From Micromonospora lutea (lineage in GTDB: Bacteria > Actinomycetota > Actinomycetes > Mycobacteriales > Micromonosporaceae), in the NCBI RefSeq assembly GCF_016863535.1, contig NZ_BOPB01000033.1:1-64000 (forward strand): DNA of 64,000 nt, in the 5' to 3' direction. The position numbers and the translations under genes were made by a program. The notes below the pieces were generated by a model. That model searched no databases. It was given only the letters and a program-made list of their open reading frames with translations, and was not told the origin of the DNA. This document shows, piece after piece, positions 27,668 to 36,038 of this stretch (its first letter is position 1; the number at the start of each line of letters is the position of its first letter).

Positions 27668-28507
27668 ATGCCCACAGACGTACCACGCCGGCGGGGCGTC
27701 GGCCGACCCCCGCGCCTGTCCGTGGAAGCGATCATCGACGCGGCCACTCGGATCCTGCAGGACGAAGGCCTCGAGAAACTGTCGATGCGACGCCTGGCAA
27801 ACGAACTGGGCAGCGCCCCGATGGCGCTCTACCACCACATACGCGACAAGGACGAACTGCTGGTGCGGGTGATGGAGTCACAGGTTCGCACCATCGCCCG
27901 GCCCGACCTCCCCGCCGAGCCCCGGGAGCGGCTCATCGCCGCTTCGGTCCTGCTGTACGACCTGCTCGCCGAACGTCCCTGGATCGTCGAGGTGCTGACC
28001 AGCGACAACCTGATCGGTCCCTCGGCCCTGTGGATCGTGGAGGAGATGCTGGACGCGGCGATCGACTATGGCCACTCCCCCGACGAGGCGCACCACGTCT
28101 ACCGGACGATCTGGTACTACATCGTGGGGAACCTGATCATCCGGGTGACCAGTGCCCGCCGCCGCGTTCGGGCCGGCATCGCACACCAGGACCAGGTCGT
28201 CGCCCAGCTCACGACCGCCACCCACCCGCGGGTGGCCGCGATCGCCAACCGCTGGGCCGAACTCAACGCCCGGGAGAGCCACCGACAGGCACTGGCCGCG
28301 ATCGTCGACGGACTGCTGCCCTCCCGCCGGTCAGCAACGCCGCACTACACCGCGTCGCACACCGCCCCCGTGGCGACCACGAAGCGACCTGAACGGCAGG
28401 GTAGCGTCGATCCGAGCCAACTGGAGCTGTTCATCTCGTTGTGCATCCCGCCCTACGGTCCGCCAACCGAGTTGAGCGTGAGTTGGCACCCCATCATGCG
28501 GACCTGA
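27668..28507 (+). CDS. TetR-family transcriptional regulator
   Basis: 279 residues from ATG 27668 with AAGGA six bases upstream. HTH region: LSVEAIIDAATRILQDEGLE and LGSAPMALYHHIRDKDELL, then a TetR_C-type ligand domain. The ligand domains of this protein and of the TetR at 25026 share the HxVYxxIWYY-x-VG pattern, so the two may be paralogues. An unusual tail of about 55 residues after the fold has no recognisable feature. The target is unknown; the biosynthetic locus begins directly downstream in the opposite direction. Confidence 0.88.
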   Translation: MPTDVPRRRGVGRPPRLSVEAIIDAATRILQDEGLEKLSMRRLANELGSAPMALYHHIRDKDELLVRVMESQVRTIARPDLPAEPRERLIAASVLLYDLLAERPWIVEVLTSDNLIGPSALWIVEEMLDAAIDYGHSPDEAHHVYRTIWYYIVGNLIIRVTSARRRVRAGIAHQDQVVAQLTTATHPRVAAIANRWAELNARESHRQALAAIVDGLLPSRRSATPHYTASHTAPVATTKRPERQGSVDPSQLELFISLCIPPYGPPTELSVSWHPIMRT

Positions 28508-28521
28508 GCGAGCCACATGCA

Positions 28522-28553
28522 CGTACCCCGGCCACACCTGTGGCCGGGGTACG
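28522..28553. terminator. Perfect 15-bp hairpin between convergent genes
   Basis: CGTACCCCGGCCACA (28522-28536) pairs perfectly with 28539-28553 across CC. It separates the TetR gene (stop 28507) from the 3' end of the biosynthetic operon (asnB stop 28604). Confidence 0.85.
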
Positions 28554-28582
28554 CCAGCGGCTGGCCGGGGTACGCCAGCGGC
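28541..28582. repeat. 21-bp exact tandem duplication
   Basis: Two identical units (28541-28561 and 28562-28582) beginning TGGCCGGGGTACGCC. The first unit contains most of the right arm of the terminator hairpin, so the left arm can pair with either copy. Confidence 0.85.
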
Positions 28583-28603
28583 ACCGCGCCAGCTCCAGAA
28601 GAC

Positions 28604-30445
28604 CTAGAGCCGCAGCTGAGGCGAGTGCAGATCCAACCAGGTGTGCAGGTCGAGGACTCGCTCCAGACCGCCCCGCATCGCCACCGGCATCCGCGTGGGA
28701 TCCTGTGCCACAGCCTGCTGGGCCCAGTTCCGGTCGATCAGCGCGAACACCTTCGCTTCCCGGTCGGCCACCAGCTCTTTCACCTGCTGCTGGAGGATCT
28801 GCGCGTACGTCGGGTTCTGAGTGGACGGGTACGGGCTCTTGACCCGCTCCACCACCGATCGGGGCAGTACGTGGGCGGCGGCCTGACGCAGCAGGCTCTT
28901 CTCCCGCCCGTCGGACACCTTCATCGACCATGGCGTGTTGTAGACGTACTCGACGAGGCGGTGGTCGCAGAACGGCACCCGCACCTCGAGCCCCACCGCC
29001 ATCGACAGCCGGTCCTTGCGGTCGAGCAGGGACCGCACGAACCGGGTCAGGTGCAGGTGACAGGCGATCCGCATGCGTCGTTCCGCCGCGGATTCCCCGT
29101 CCAGGTGCTCCACCTCGGCGAGCGCCGACGCGTACTGGTCCGCCGTGTAGGTGCCGACGTCGAGCCGCTCACGCAGACCCGGCTCGATGTGGTCGGTACG
29201 ACCCGGCAGGGTCAACGGCGGAATGACCGTCATCCAGGGGAACGTGCCCGCGTTCAGCGCCGCCTCGTGATGGAACCATGGGTATCCGGCGAACACCTCG
29301 TCAGCCGCCTCACCCGACAGCGCCACAGTGGAGTGTTGCCGAATCGCCTTGAACAGGAGGTACAGCGACAGGTCGAGATCACCGAAGCCGTTCGGGATGT
29401 CACGGGCGGCCACCGCCGCGCGACGCACCGCCGGGTCGGACAGGTCGGCGGGGTCGAGCACCACGTCCCGGTGCGCCGACCCGACGTGAGCCACCACGTC
29501 GCGTACGAACGGCGCATCCGGGGTGTCGCGCATCTCGTCGGGTACGAAGTTGTCCTCCTGGCCGACGAAGTCCACCGAGAAGCTGCGTACCTGCTCGCCC
29601 CGCATGCCGAGCCGCTGCGCGGCGATGGAGGTGATCGCACTGGAGTCCAGCCCGCCGGAGAGCAGGACACACTGCGGCACATCGGAGATCAGCTGGTGGT
29701 CGATCACGTCGGTGAGCAGGTCCCGCACCCGGGCCACGGTCTCGTCGAGGCTGTCGGTGTGCTCGACCGCCCGCAGGCGCCAGTACACGCGCTGCCTGAT
29801 CCCGGCGCGGTCCACCGTGACCAACTCGCCGGGCAGCACCTCGTGCATGCCCTTCCACAGCGCCCAGCCGGGTGCCTTCGTCTGGGCGAACAGCTCACGC
29901 AGCCCGTCGGTGTCCACCACCTTCGGTGCCAGCGGGTTCGCCAGGATCGCCTTGGGCTCGGAACCGAAGAGGACCCCGTCCGGCGTCGGGTAGTAGAAGA
30001 GCGGCTTGATCCCCATGCGGTCGCGGACGAGTACCAACTTCTGGTCGCGCTCGTCCCAGACCGCGAAGGCATACATGCCCTCCAGGTGGTCCACGACGCT
30101 CTCCGCCCACTGGAGGTATCCCCGGAGCACCACCTCGGTGTCGCTCTCGGTCCGGAATGTGTGCCCGAGCGCCCTGAGCCGTTCGCGCAGTTCCCGGAAG
30201 TTGTAGACCTCCCCGGAGTACACCAGGGCCACCTCACCGGCCGGCGTGCTCTGGGTCATCGGCTGCACACCGCCCGGCAGGTCGATGACGGCGAGACGCC
30301 GGTGCCCCAGCGCGGCGTGCCTACGCACGAACACCCCGCGGTCATCCGGGCCCCGGCAGGCCATGGTTTCGGTCATCGCGTCGAGCGTCGCCCCCTGGCG
30401 TACCAAATCAGCGTCGAACGACACCCACCCGGCAATACCACACAT
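28604..30445 (-). CDS. asnB: Asparagine-synthetase-like glutamine amidotransferase
   Basis: 613 residues from ATG 30445, chosen because it gives the required N-terminal Met-Cys-Gly-Ile-Ala-Gly: Cys2 is the glutaminase nucleophile after Met removal. Residues 1-220 are the class II amidotransferase domain (RGPDDRGVF, LGHRRLAVIDL). The C-terminal ATP-pyrophosphatase domain has the PP-loop LLSGGLDSSAITS (about residue 268). It is the last gene of the minus-strand biosynthetic arm, 46 bp after the thioesterase. In such loci AsnB-like enzymes often amidate a carboxylate of the product rather than make asparagine; that role is inferred from position. Confidence 0.88.
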   Translation of the reverse strand: MCGIAGWVSFDADLVRQGATLDAMTETMACRGPDDRGVFVRRHAALGHRRLAVIDLPGGVQPMTQSTPAGEVALVYSGEVYNFRELRERLRALGHTFRTESDTEVVLRGYLQWAESVVDHLEGMYAFAVWDERDQKLVLVRDRMGIKPLFYYPTPDGVLFGSEPKAILANPLAPKVVDTDGLRELFAQTKAPGWALWKGMHEVLPGELVTVDRAGIRQRVYWRLRAVEHTDSLDETVARVRDLLTDVIDHQLISDVPQCVLLSGGLDSSAITSIAAQRLGMRGEQVRSFSVDFVGQEDNFVPDEMRDTPDAPFVRDVVAHVGSAHRDVVLDPADLSDPAVRRAAVAARDIPNGFGDLDLSLYLLFKAIRQHSTVALSGEAADEVFAGYPWFHHEAALNAGTFPWMTVIPPLTLPGRTDHIEPGLRERLDVGTYTADQYASALAEVEHLDGESAAERRMRIACHLHLTRFVRSLLDRKDRLSMAVGLEVRVPFCDHRLVEYVYNTPWSMKVSDGREKSLLRQAAAHVLPRSVVERVKSPYPSTQNPTYAQILQQQVKELVADREAKVFALIDRNWAQQAVAQDPTRMPVAMRGGLERVLDLHTWLDLHSPQLRL

Positions 30446-30491
30446 CTCTTCCTCATTCCACTCGATTTTGCGCGATGCTCGTCGGTCCGGG

Positions 30492-31280
30492 TCAAGGGGT
30501 GGACGGCCACGGCACCGCCGAGGTGGCGGACATCGCGCGAGCGCGTGCCGTGAGGAGCTCGACCACCGCGTCGCGGTGCTCATCCAGGTAGAAGTGGCCG
30601 CCGGTGAAGACGCGGGACTCACACGCGCCATCGGTGACGTCTCGCCAGCCCGCCGCCTCGCCGGCGGTGACCTCCGGATCCCGGTCGCCGTAGAGCACGG
30701 TGATCGGTGCCCGCAGCCGGACGCCGGGCAGCGGCCGATACGTTTCGCTCAACCGATAGTCGGATCGGATGACCGGCAGAAACGCCTGGATGAGCACCGG
30801 ATTGTCGAGGATGTCCAGGTGGGTGGCCTCGGTGCGACGCAGCTCCTCGATCAACTCGTCGTCGCTGCCGAGGTGCACCTCGCCGGGTCGGGCCAGGTGC
30901 GGCGCGGGATGCCCGGACACCACCAGCGCCACGGGCGGATCGCCCGCCGCGGTCAGGCGGCGGGCGACCTCGTAGGCGACGACCGCACCCATGCTGTGCC
31001 CGAACAGCACCGTCGGCGTGGGCGCCCCCGCCAGCGGCAGGTCCGCCGCCACCGCGTCGACCAGGTCCCGCATCCCCGTCGGGGTCGGCTCGGCGAACCG
31101 GTCCTCACGACCCGGGTACTGGACCGCGAGGAACTCGATGTCCCAGGGCGCCGACGTGGTCCACGGTCGGTAGTAGCTCGCGCTGCCCCCACCGTGCGGA
31201 AACAGCACCACGCGGGCGCGGGCGTAGGGCCGGGGCGCAAGCCTGCGAAACGCCCCGGGGAGCAGCTCATCGGCCGGCAT
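30492..31280 (-). CDS. Type II thioesterase
   Basis: 262 residues, ATG start 9 bp after the ABC gene stop. Alpha/beta hydrolase of the NRPS/PKS type II thioesterase family: VVLFPHGGGSASYYRPW, QYPGREDRF, nucleophile in FGHSMGAVVAYE (about residue 93), LRSDYRLSETYRP, the Asp loop LYGDRDP and the His in GGHFYL. Such enzymes clear mis-loaded or stalled thioesters from carrier proteins. This matters here because the integrated TE of NRPS 2 lacks a serine nucleophile. A second member is at 50258. Confidence 0.93.
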   Translation of the reverse strand: MPADELLPGAFRRLAPRPYARARVVLFPHGGGSASYYRPWTTSAPWDIEFLAVQYPGREDRFAEPTPTGMRDLVDAVAADLPLAGAPTPTVLFGHSMGAVVAYEVARRLTAAGDPPVALVVSGHPAPHLARPGEVHLGSDDELIEELRRTEATHLDILDNPVLIQAFLPVIRSDYRLSETYRPLPGVRLRAPITVLYGDRDPEVTAGEAAGWRDVTDGACESRVFTGGHFYLDEHRDAVVELLTARARAMSATSAVPWPSTP

Positions 31281-31289
31281 CGTGGCAGC

Positions 31290-33005
31290 TCACTCGCTCA
31301 CGCCGGGCACCATGGAGAGACTCCAGAAGTCGGCGTAACGGCCGCCGCGACGCAACAACTCGTCGTGGCTGCCCTGCTCGACGAACTTGCCGTCATCGAT
31401 GAAGACGACCCGGTCGGCGCGCTGGACGGTCCGCATCCGGTGCGCGACCATGACCACCGTACGACCCGCCATCAGGCGCTCGATGCCATCGTGGACGGCC
31501 GCCTCGTTCACCGGATCGAGTGCCGAGGTCACCTCGTCGAGCAGCACGATCGGCGCATCCTTGAGCAGTGCCCGCGCGATCGAGACCCGCTGGCGCTCAC
31601 CGCCGGAGAGCGATGCCCCACCTTCGCCGACGTTCGCGGACCATCCGCCGGGCAGCCGCTCGACAACCTCGTCCAGCCGCGCGGCGGTTGCCGCCGCCCG
31701 CACCTCGGCCTCGCTGGCGTCAGGACGCCCGAGCCGGACGTTCTCCTCGATCGTGCCGTCGAACAGGTAGACGTCCTGGAAGACGATGGCGATCTGTGAC
31801 ATCAACACGGCTGGGTCGATCTGTCGTACGTCGACATCGCCCACCCGCACCGCTCCCGCGTCCACGTCGTAGAACCGGGCGATCAACTGCAGCAGGGTGC
31901 TCTTGCCCGAGCCGGACGGACCGACCACGGCCAGCCGCTGCCCCTGCGGCACCGACAGCGACACACCGTCGAACACCGCACGGTCACCGTGCCGGAAGGT
32001 GACCCCGTCGAACTCCAGGTCGAACCGCTCCGGCCGAACCGGCTGGGCCGCCTCGGGAAGCGGCTCGGTACGCAGCACCCTGTCGAGCCGGTCGAGTTCC
32101 GCGCGGGCGGTGCGCAGCTTGCCGCCGATGTCCGACAGGGACAGCAGCGGGTCCGCGCTGCGGGCAGCGAGCACCAGAATGGCCAGCACCTCCGCGGCCC
32201 CGATGTCGCCACCGAGCGCGAGGTAGGTCCCCAGGACCAGCACTGCGGTGAAGACGGCCTGCACGATGAGCGTCAGGCCCACCGCGCCGGGCAGCACCGA
32301 CATCGTCTGCCGGCGGGAGGCCTGTTCCACGCCCTGAAGCGCGTCGTCGAGCAGGCTGAACCGCTCGCCACTGCGGCCACCGGCCCGCAGCACCGGCTGG
32401 GCCTGCAGGTATTCGATGACTCGGGCGCTCGCCTCGTTGTTGCGAGCGGCGTTGTCAGCGTCGTTGACGGCCATCAACCGCGCGGTCCACATCTGGGTGA
32501 GCACCACCAGCGGCGCCGCCACCAGGGCCGCCAAGCCGAGCTGCCAGTTGAACACCGTTATCACGGCCACGATCGTCAGCGGCGTCACGCAGGCCGAGAT
32601 GAACGGCCCGAGCAGGTGCGCCGACACGCCCATCGCCGCGAGCAGACCACGGCTGGCCATCACGGACACCTCACCCACCCGAGCGGCGTTGTACCAGCCG
32701 ATGGGCAGCCGGGCCAGGTGTTCGCCGAGGCCGTGGTACATGCCCCGCAGCATGGTGGTCCCGACACGCATGCCGGACAGGTCGCTGGTGTAACGCAGGA
32801 CCGCGTAGACCGCGACGCCGACCGCGAACGCGATCAACCACGGCCAGGCGTCCGACGGGGTGCTCCCGAACAGTGCCCGCAGCACGGGCACCAGCAGCGC
32901 GTAGAGCAGACCCTCCAGCACGGCGGTCACCGTCATCAGAGCGACCGTGCGGCGCATCGGCCTGGCGTACTCGTCGCCGAGCACCCGCAACAACATTCTG
33001 ATCAT
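31290..33005 (-). CDS. Half-size ABC transporter, YbtQ/IrtB-like
   Basis: 571 residues; its ATG overlaps the stop of the partner gene by four bases (ATGA). Six membrane helices in the first 300 residues, then an ATPase domain with Walker A VGPSGSGKST, signature LSGGERQRVSIARALLKD, Walker B IVLLDEVTSALD and the switch His in MVAHRM. The pair, immediately downstream of a thiazolinyl imide reductase, resembles YbtP/YbtQ, which import metal-yersiniabactin; related pairs occur with coelibactin. Import of the metal-loaded product is favoured, export cannot be excluded. Confidence 0.9.
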   Translation of the reverse strand: MIRMLLRVLGDEYARPMRRTVALMTVTAVLEGLLYALLVPVLRALFGSTPSDAWPWLIAFAVGVAVYAVLRYTSDLSGMRVGTTMLRGMYHGLGEHLARLPIGWYNAARVGEVSVMASRGLLAAMGVSAHLLGPFISACVTPLTIVAVITVFNWQLGLAALVAAPLVVLTQMWTARLMAVNDADNAARNNEASARVIEYLQAQPVLRAGGRSGERFSLLDDALQGVEQASRRQTMSVLPGAVGLTLIVQAVFTAVLVLGTYLALGGDIGAAEVLAILVLAARSADPLLSLSDIGGKLRTARAELDRLDRVLRTEPLPEAAQPVRPERFDLEFDGVTFRHGDRAVFDGVSLSVPQGQRLAVVGPSGSGKSTLLQLIARFYDVDAGAVRVGDVDVRQIDPAVLMSQIAIVFQDVYLFDGTIEENVRLGRPDASEAEVRAAATAARLDEVVERLPGGWSANVGEGGASLSGGERQRVSIARALLKDAPIVLLDEVTSALDPVNEAAVHDGIERLMAGRTVVMVAHRMRTVQRADRVVFIDDGKFVEQGSHDELLRRGGRYADFWSLSMVPGVSE

Positions 33006-34846
33006 CGGGAAAGGTCTCCTTGCAGTACCTGACCGCGGGCTTCACTGTCGTCGGCGACAGCCGACTGCTGGGTCCGCCAGAACGCGGCGAACCTTCCGTC
33101 CTGGGCGAGCAGGTCGTTCGGCCTGCCCTGCTCGACGACCCTGCCCTCGTCGAGCATCACGACGAGGTCGGCGTCGGCGACGGTCTCCAGGCGGTGAGCG
33201 ATGACCAGGACCGTCCGGTCGCGCAGCGTCGCCAGCGTCTGCCGGACCGCCTGATCGGTCTGTGGATCGGCGAAGGCGGTCGCCTCGTCCAGCACCAGGA
33301 CGGGCGTGTCGGCGGCCAGCGCACGCGCGATGGCGATGCGTTGCGCCTCACCGCCGGAGAGCTTGACCTCCTCACCGATCACGGTGTCGTAGCCGCGAGG
33401 CAGCGCGAGGATGCGGTCGTGGATGTGCGCCAGCTGGGCGGCACGCGTCACCTCCTCGGGTGTCGCGTGCGGAACCGCCAGCGCGATGTTGTCCGCGACC
33501 GACGCGCGCAGCAGCCGGACGTCCTGGAGGACGAAGGAAACCCGACGGTAGAGCTCCCTGGTGTCGACGTCGCGCAGGTCGACACCGCCGAGGCGCACCG
33601 CACCGTCGGTCGGGTCGAAGAACCGGGGCAGCAGTTGCACCAACGTGGATTTTCCGCTGCCGGAGGGCCCGACCACCGCGGTGAGCGTGCCCGGCTCCAA
33701 CACCAGGTCGATCCCGCGCAGCACCTCGGGGCCGTCGTCGTCGTAGCTGAACCGGACGTCGCTCAGCTCCACCCGGTTGTCCTGCGGAGAGGCCGGCCGG
33801 GCGGACTGCGGCAGCGTGCCCACGCCGAGAACCTCACGGATGCGGCTCACCGCGCGGCCGGCCGCCTGCATGTCGTCGAAACCGTGGCCGAGCGCCGCGA
33901 CCGGAGCGGTCAGACCCAACCCGAGCAGCAGGAAGGGCAGCAGGTCCACCGGGGCCATGTCGCCGGAGGTGATCCGGACCGTGCCGCCGATCAACACCAC
34001 CAGCAGGACGAAGGGCGGCGACAGCGCCAGCTGCATGCCGGCGGCGACCGCGGAGACACCCCGCACCCACCGGGTGAAGATGTCGACGAAGTCGTCCGCG
34101 GCGGTGAGGAACTTGCGGTGGGCGCGTTCGGAGCCGCCGAACGCCTTGACCACCGCGATGCCCTGCACGAACTCCACGACGGAGGTGGCGATGCGGCCCA
34201 TCGCCGCGTCGAAGTCCTCCTGCGCGCGGTTACGCGCCGGAGTCATCAGCAGCGGGACGTGCGCGATGGCCAGCACCACCGGGATCAGGGTGATCAGGGT
34301 GAGCCGCCAGTCGATGGTCAGCAGGTAGACAAGGGACACGAGCGGCACCACGAAGGCGGAGACCAGCTCGCCGGGAGCGTGGGCGATGAAGGGGTGCACG
34401 GCCGCGACGTCGTCACCGACCACCTTGGCCAGCTCGCCACTGCGCCGACGGGAAAGCCAGCCGATCGGCGCCTGCCCGAGGCTGCGGGCCAGCTCCCGGC
34501 GCAGCGAAAGCTGCACCTTGCCGTCGAGAATGTGACCGAGCCCGGACGACGCGCCGGTGAACACCAGTCGGACGAACAAACCGATCGCGCCGAGGATCAC
34601 GGCGGTCCATACGCGGTTAGAATCGATCGGGCCGGGCGACAGCAGGGCGCGCCCCACCTCGATCACCGCGAACAGCGGCGCCAGCCCCGCGACGGCACCG
34701 ATGACCTGTAGGACCACGACGACCGCGAAACTCGGGGCATGGGGACGCAGCAACGGCCCCGTGCTCACCGGCTGCCGTGCCGTCGGAGTGCCTCCCGATG
34801 ACGGCGTGGACTGCTCTCCTGCCTCAACGGAGTGGGTCGCACTCAT
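33002..34846 (-). CDS. Half-size ABC transporter, YbtP/IrtA-like
   Basis: 614 residues from ATG 34846, which has GGGAG at the right distance; an ATG nine codons upstream is weaker. A hydrophilic Ser/Thr-rich start (about 35 residues) is followed by six membrane helices and an ATPase domain: Walker A VGPSGSGKSTLVQLL, signature KLSGGEAQRIAIARALAAD, Walker B VLVLDEATAFADP, switch His IAHRLETVADAD. The A-F-A in the Walker B/D-loop region differs from the usual S-A-L, a feature shared with siderophore importers of the IrtAB/YbtPQ group as I recall it. It would form a heterodimer with the next gene. Confidence 0.9.
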   Translation of the reverse strand: MSATHSVEAGEQSTPSSGGTPTARQPVSTGPLLRPHAPSFAVVVVLQVIGAVAGLAPLFAVIEVGRALLSPGPIDSNRVWTAVILGAIGLFVRLVFTGASSGLGHILDGKVQLSLRRELARSLGQAPIGWLSRRRSGELAKVVGDDVAAVHPFIAHAPGELVSAFVVPLVSLVYLLTIDWRLTLITLIPVVLAIAHVPLLMTPARNRAQEDFDAAMGRIATSVVEFVQGIAVVKAFGGSERAHRKFLTAADDFVDIFTRWVRGVSAVAAGMQLALSPPFVLLVVLIGGTVRITSGDMAPVDLLPFLLLGLGLTAPVAALGHGFDDMQAAGRAVSRIREVLGVGTLPQSARPASPQDNRVELSDVRFSYDDDGPEVLRGIDLVLEPGTLTAVVGPSGSGKSTLVQLLPRFFDPTDGAVRLGGVDLRDVDTRELYRRVSFVLQDVRLLRASVADNIALAVPHATPEEVTRAAQLAHIHDRILALPRGYDTVIGEEVKLSGGEAQRIAIARALAADTPVLVLDEATAFADPQTDQAVRQTLATLRDRTVLVIAHRLETVADADLVVMLDEGRVVEQGRPNDLLAQDGRFAAFWRTQQSAVADDSEARGQVLQGDLSR

Positions 34847-34910
34847 CGCTCTCCCGTCCCTATTTTCAAACATGTTCGAGAATTACTCTACCCCGAACCC
34901 CACCGCCGAT

Positions 34911-36038
34911 CTACCGTGAACCGGCAGGCCGTGGAGGAACAGGTTGTCGCTCGGCGCGAAGGTCGGCGACCCTGAGCGGTTCTCCCGGATCGGGAGCGGC
35001 GACCTCGGGATAACCAAGGGCCTCGGTCAACTCCTTCCAGGCGGTGGCGACGGCCAGGTGGCGCTGGCCGCCGCGCAACGGATCGACGCCCGCCTCCACT
35101 CGTTCACGCAGGTCGTCGAGGGCGGTCAGCACACCGTCTGCCCACAGCTCGTGCACCACGCCCGACCAGGTGGGTGTCACCGGTGAGCCCACATAGTCCG
35201 CGGTGGGCCCGAGCACGTCCGACCACCGGGTGTCGGCGGCCGCCGCACCCGCGAGGAAGACGCCCGCCGGATCCGTCGGCGTACGCAACACCGGACTCCA
35301 GAGCACCGGGCCGTGGGTGTTGGCCAGCATCACGTTGCCCGCGTCGGTGCCAACGGTGATCCGGTGCAACAGCAGACTCGTACTGTCGTCGCCCGCCTGC
35401 ATCCGGTTCTCCACCCGCAGCGTCAGCGGTACGCCGGCGATCTGCCCGTCCACGCTGGCCAGCGGCCGGCCGGTCCGGTTGCCGACGGCCGACAACGACC
35501 ACGGCCGCAGCCCGTCGAAGACCTCGGCGAGGATGTCCAGCAGGTCGAAGCAGACCTGCACCGCGCACACCGCGTCGACAAAGACCGGTTTGCGCAACCG
35601 GACCAGCGTGCGGGCGGCCGAGATGAACTGCCGCACCGGCTCCACGTGCGGATAGAAGGTGTTGACCACGTACTGGGCTCCGGCCCGGCGCGCCGTCCGC
35701 AGGCAGTCCGCCAGCTCCGCCGGGTGCACCGGATGTTCCTGCAACACGTGGATGCCCCGGCCGAGCAGCGCCTTGGCCAACTCGACGCCCACCCCGCCGC
35801 CGACCGCGGTCGACACCACGACGCAGGCAGCGTCGATGTCGTGCGGCAGGTGGGCGACCGAGGAGTACAGCGGAACGCCGTACTCCTTCGCCAGGGTCAC
35901 CGACCGGGTGCCGCCCCGGGCCACGATGCCGGCGAGCTCGAACCGTTCCGGAGCGCGGGCGATGGCCGACAGGTAGACCTGACCGAACCGCGTGCCGCAC
36001 ACGACGACCCGCATCGGTCTGGACTCTGGGCCGCTCAT
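34911..36038 (-). CDS. Thiazolinyl imide reductase (PchG/Irp3-like)
   Basis: 375 residues; its ATG overlaps the NRPS 2 stop by four bases, so the two are translationally coupled. N-terminal Rossmann fold of the Gfo/Idh/MocA type: VVVCGTRFGQVYLSAI (NADPH site), AACVVVSTAVGGG and the thiazolinyl-imide-reductase-like GIHVLQEHPVHPAEL. The C-terminal half continues the family pattern (TFYPHVEPVRQFI). Known members reduce one carrier-bound thiazoline C=N to a thiazolidine during pyochelin and yersiniabactin assembly. Here it should act on the ring formed by NRPS 2 (or NRPS 1). Confidence 0.92.
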   Translation of the reverse strand: MSGPESRPMRVVVCGTRFGQVYLSAIARAPERFELAGIVARGGTRSVTLAKEYGVPLYSSVAHLPHDIDAACVVVSTAVGGGVGVELAKALLGRGIHVLQEHPVHPAELADCLRTARRAGAQYVVNTFYPHVEPVRQFISAARTLVRLRKPVFVDAVCAVQVCFDLLDILAEVFDGLRPWSLSAVGNRTGRPLASVDGQIAGVPLTLRVENRMQAGDDSTSLLLHRITVGTDAGNVMLANTHGPVLWSPVLRTPTDPAGVFLAGAAAADTRWSDVLGPTADYVGSPVTPTWSGVVHELWADGVLTALDDLRERVEAGVDPLRGGQRHLAVATAWKELTEALGYPEVAAPDPGEPLRVADLRAERQPVPPRPAGSR

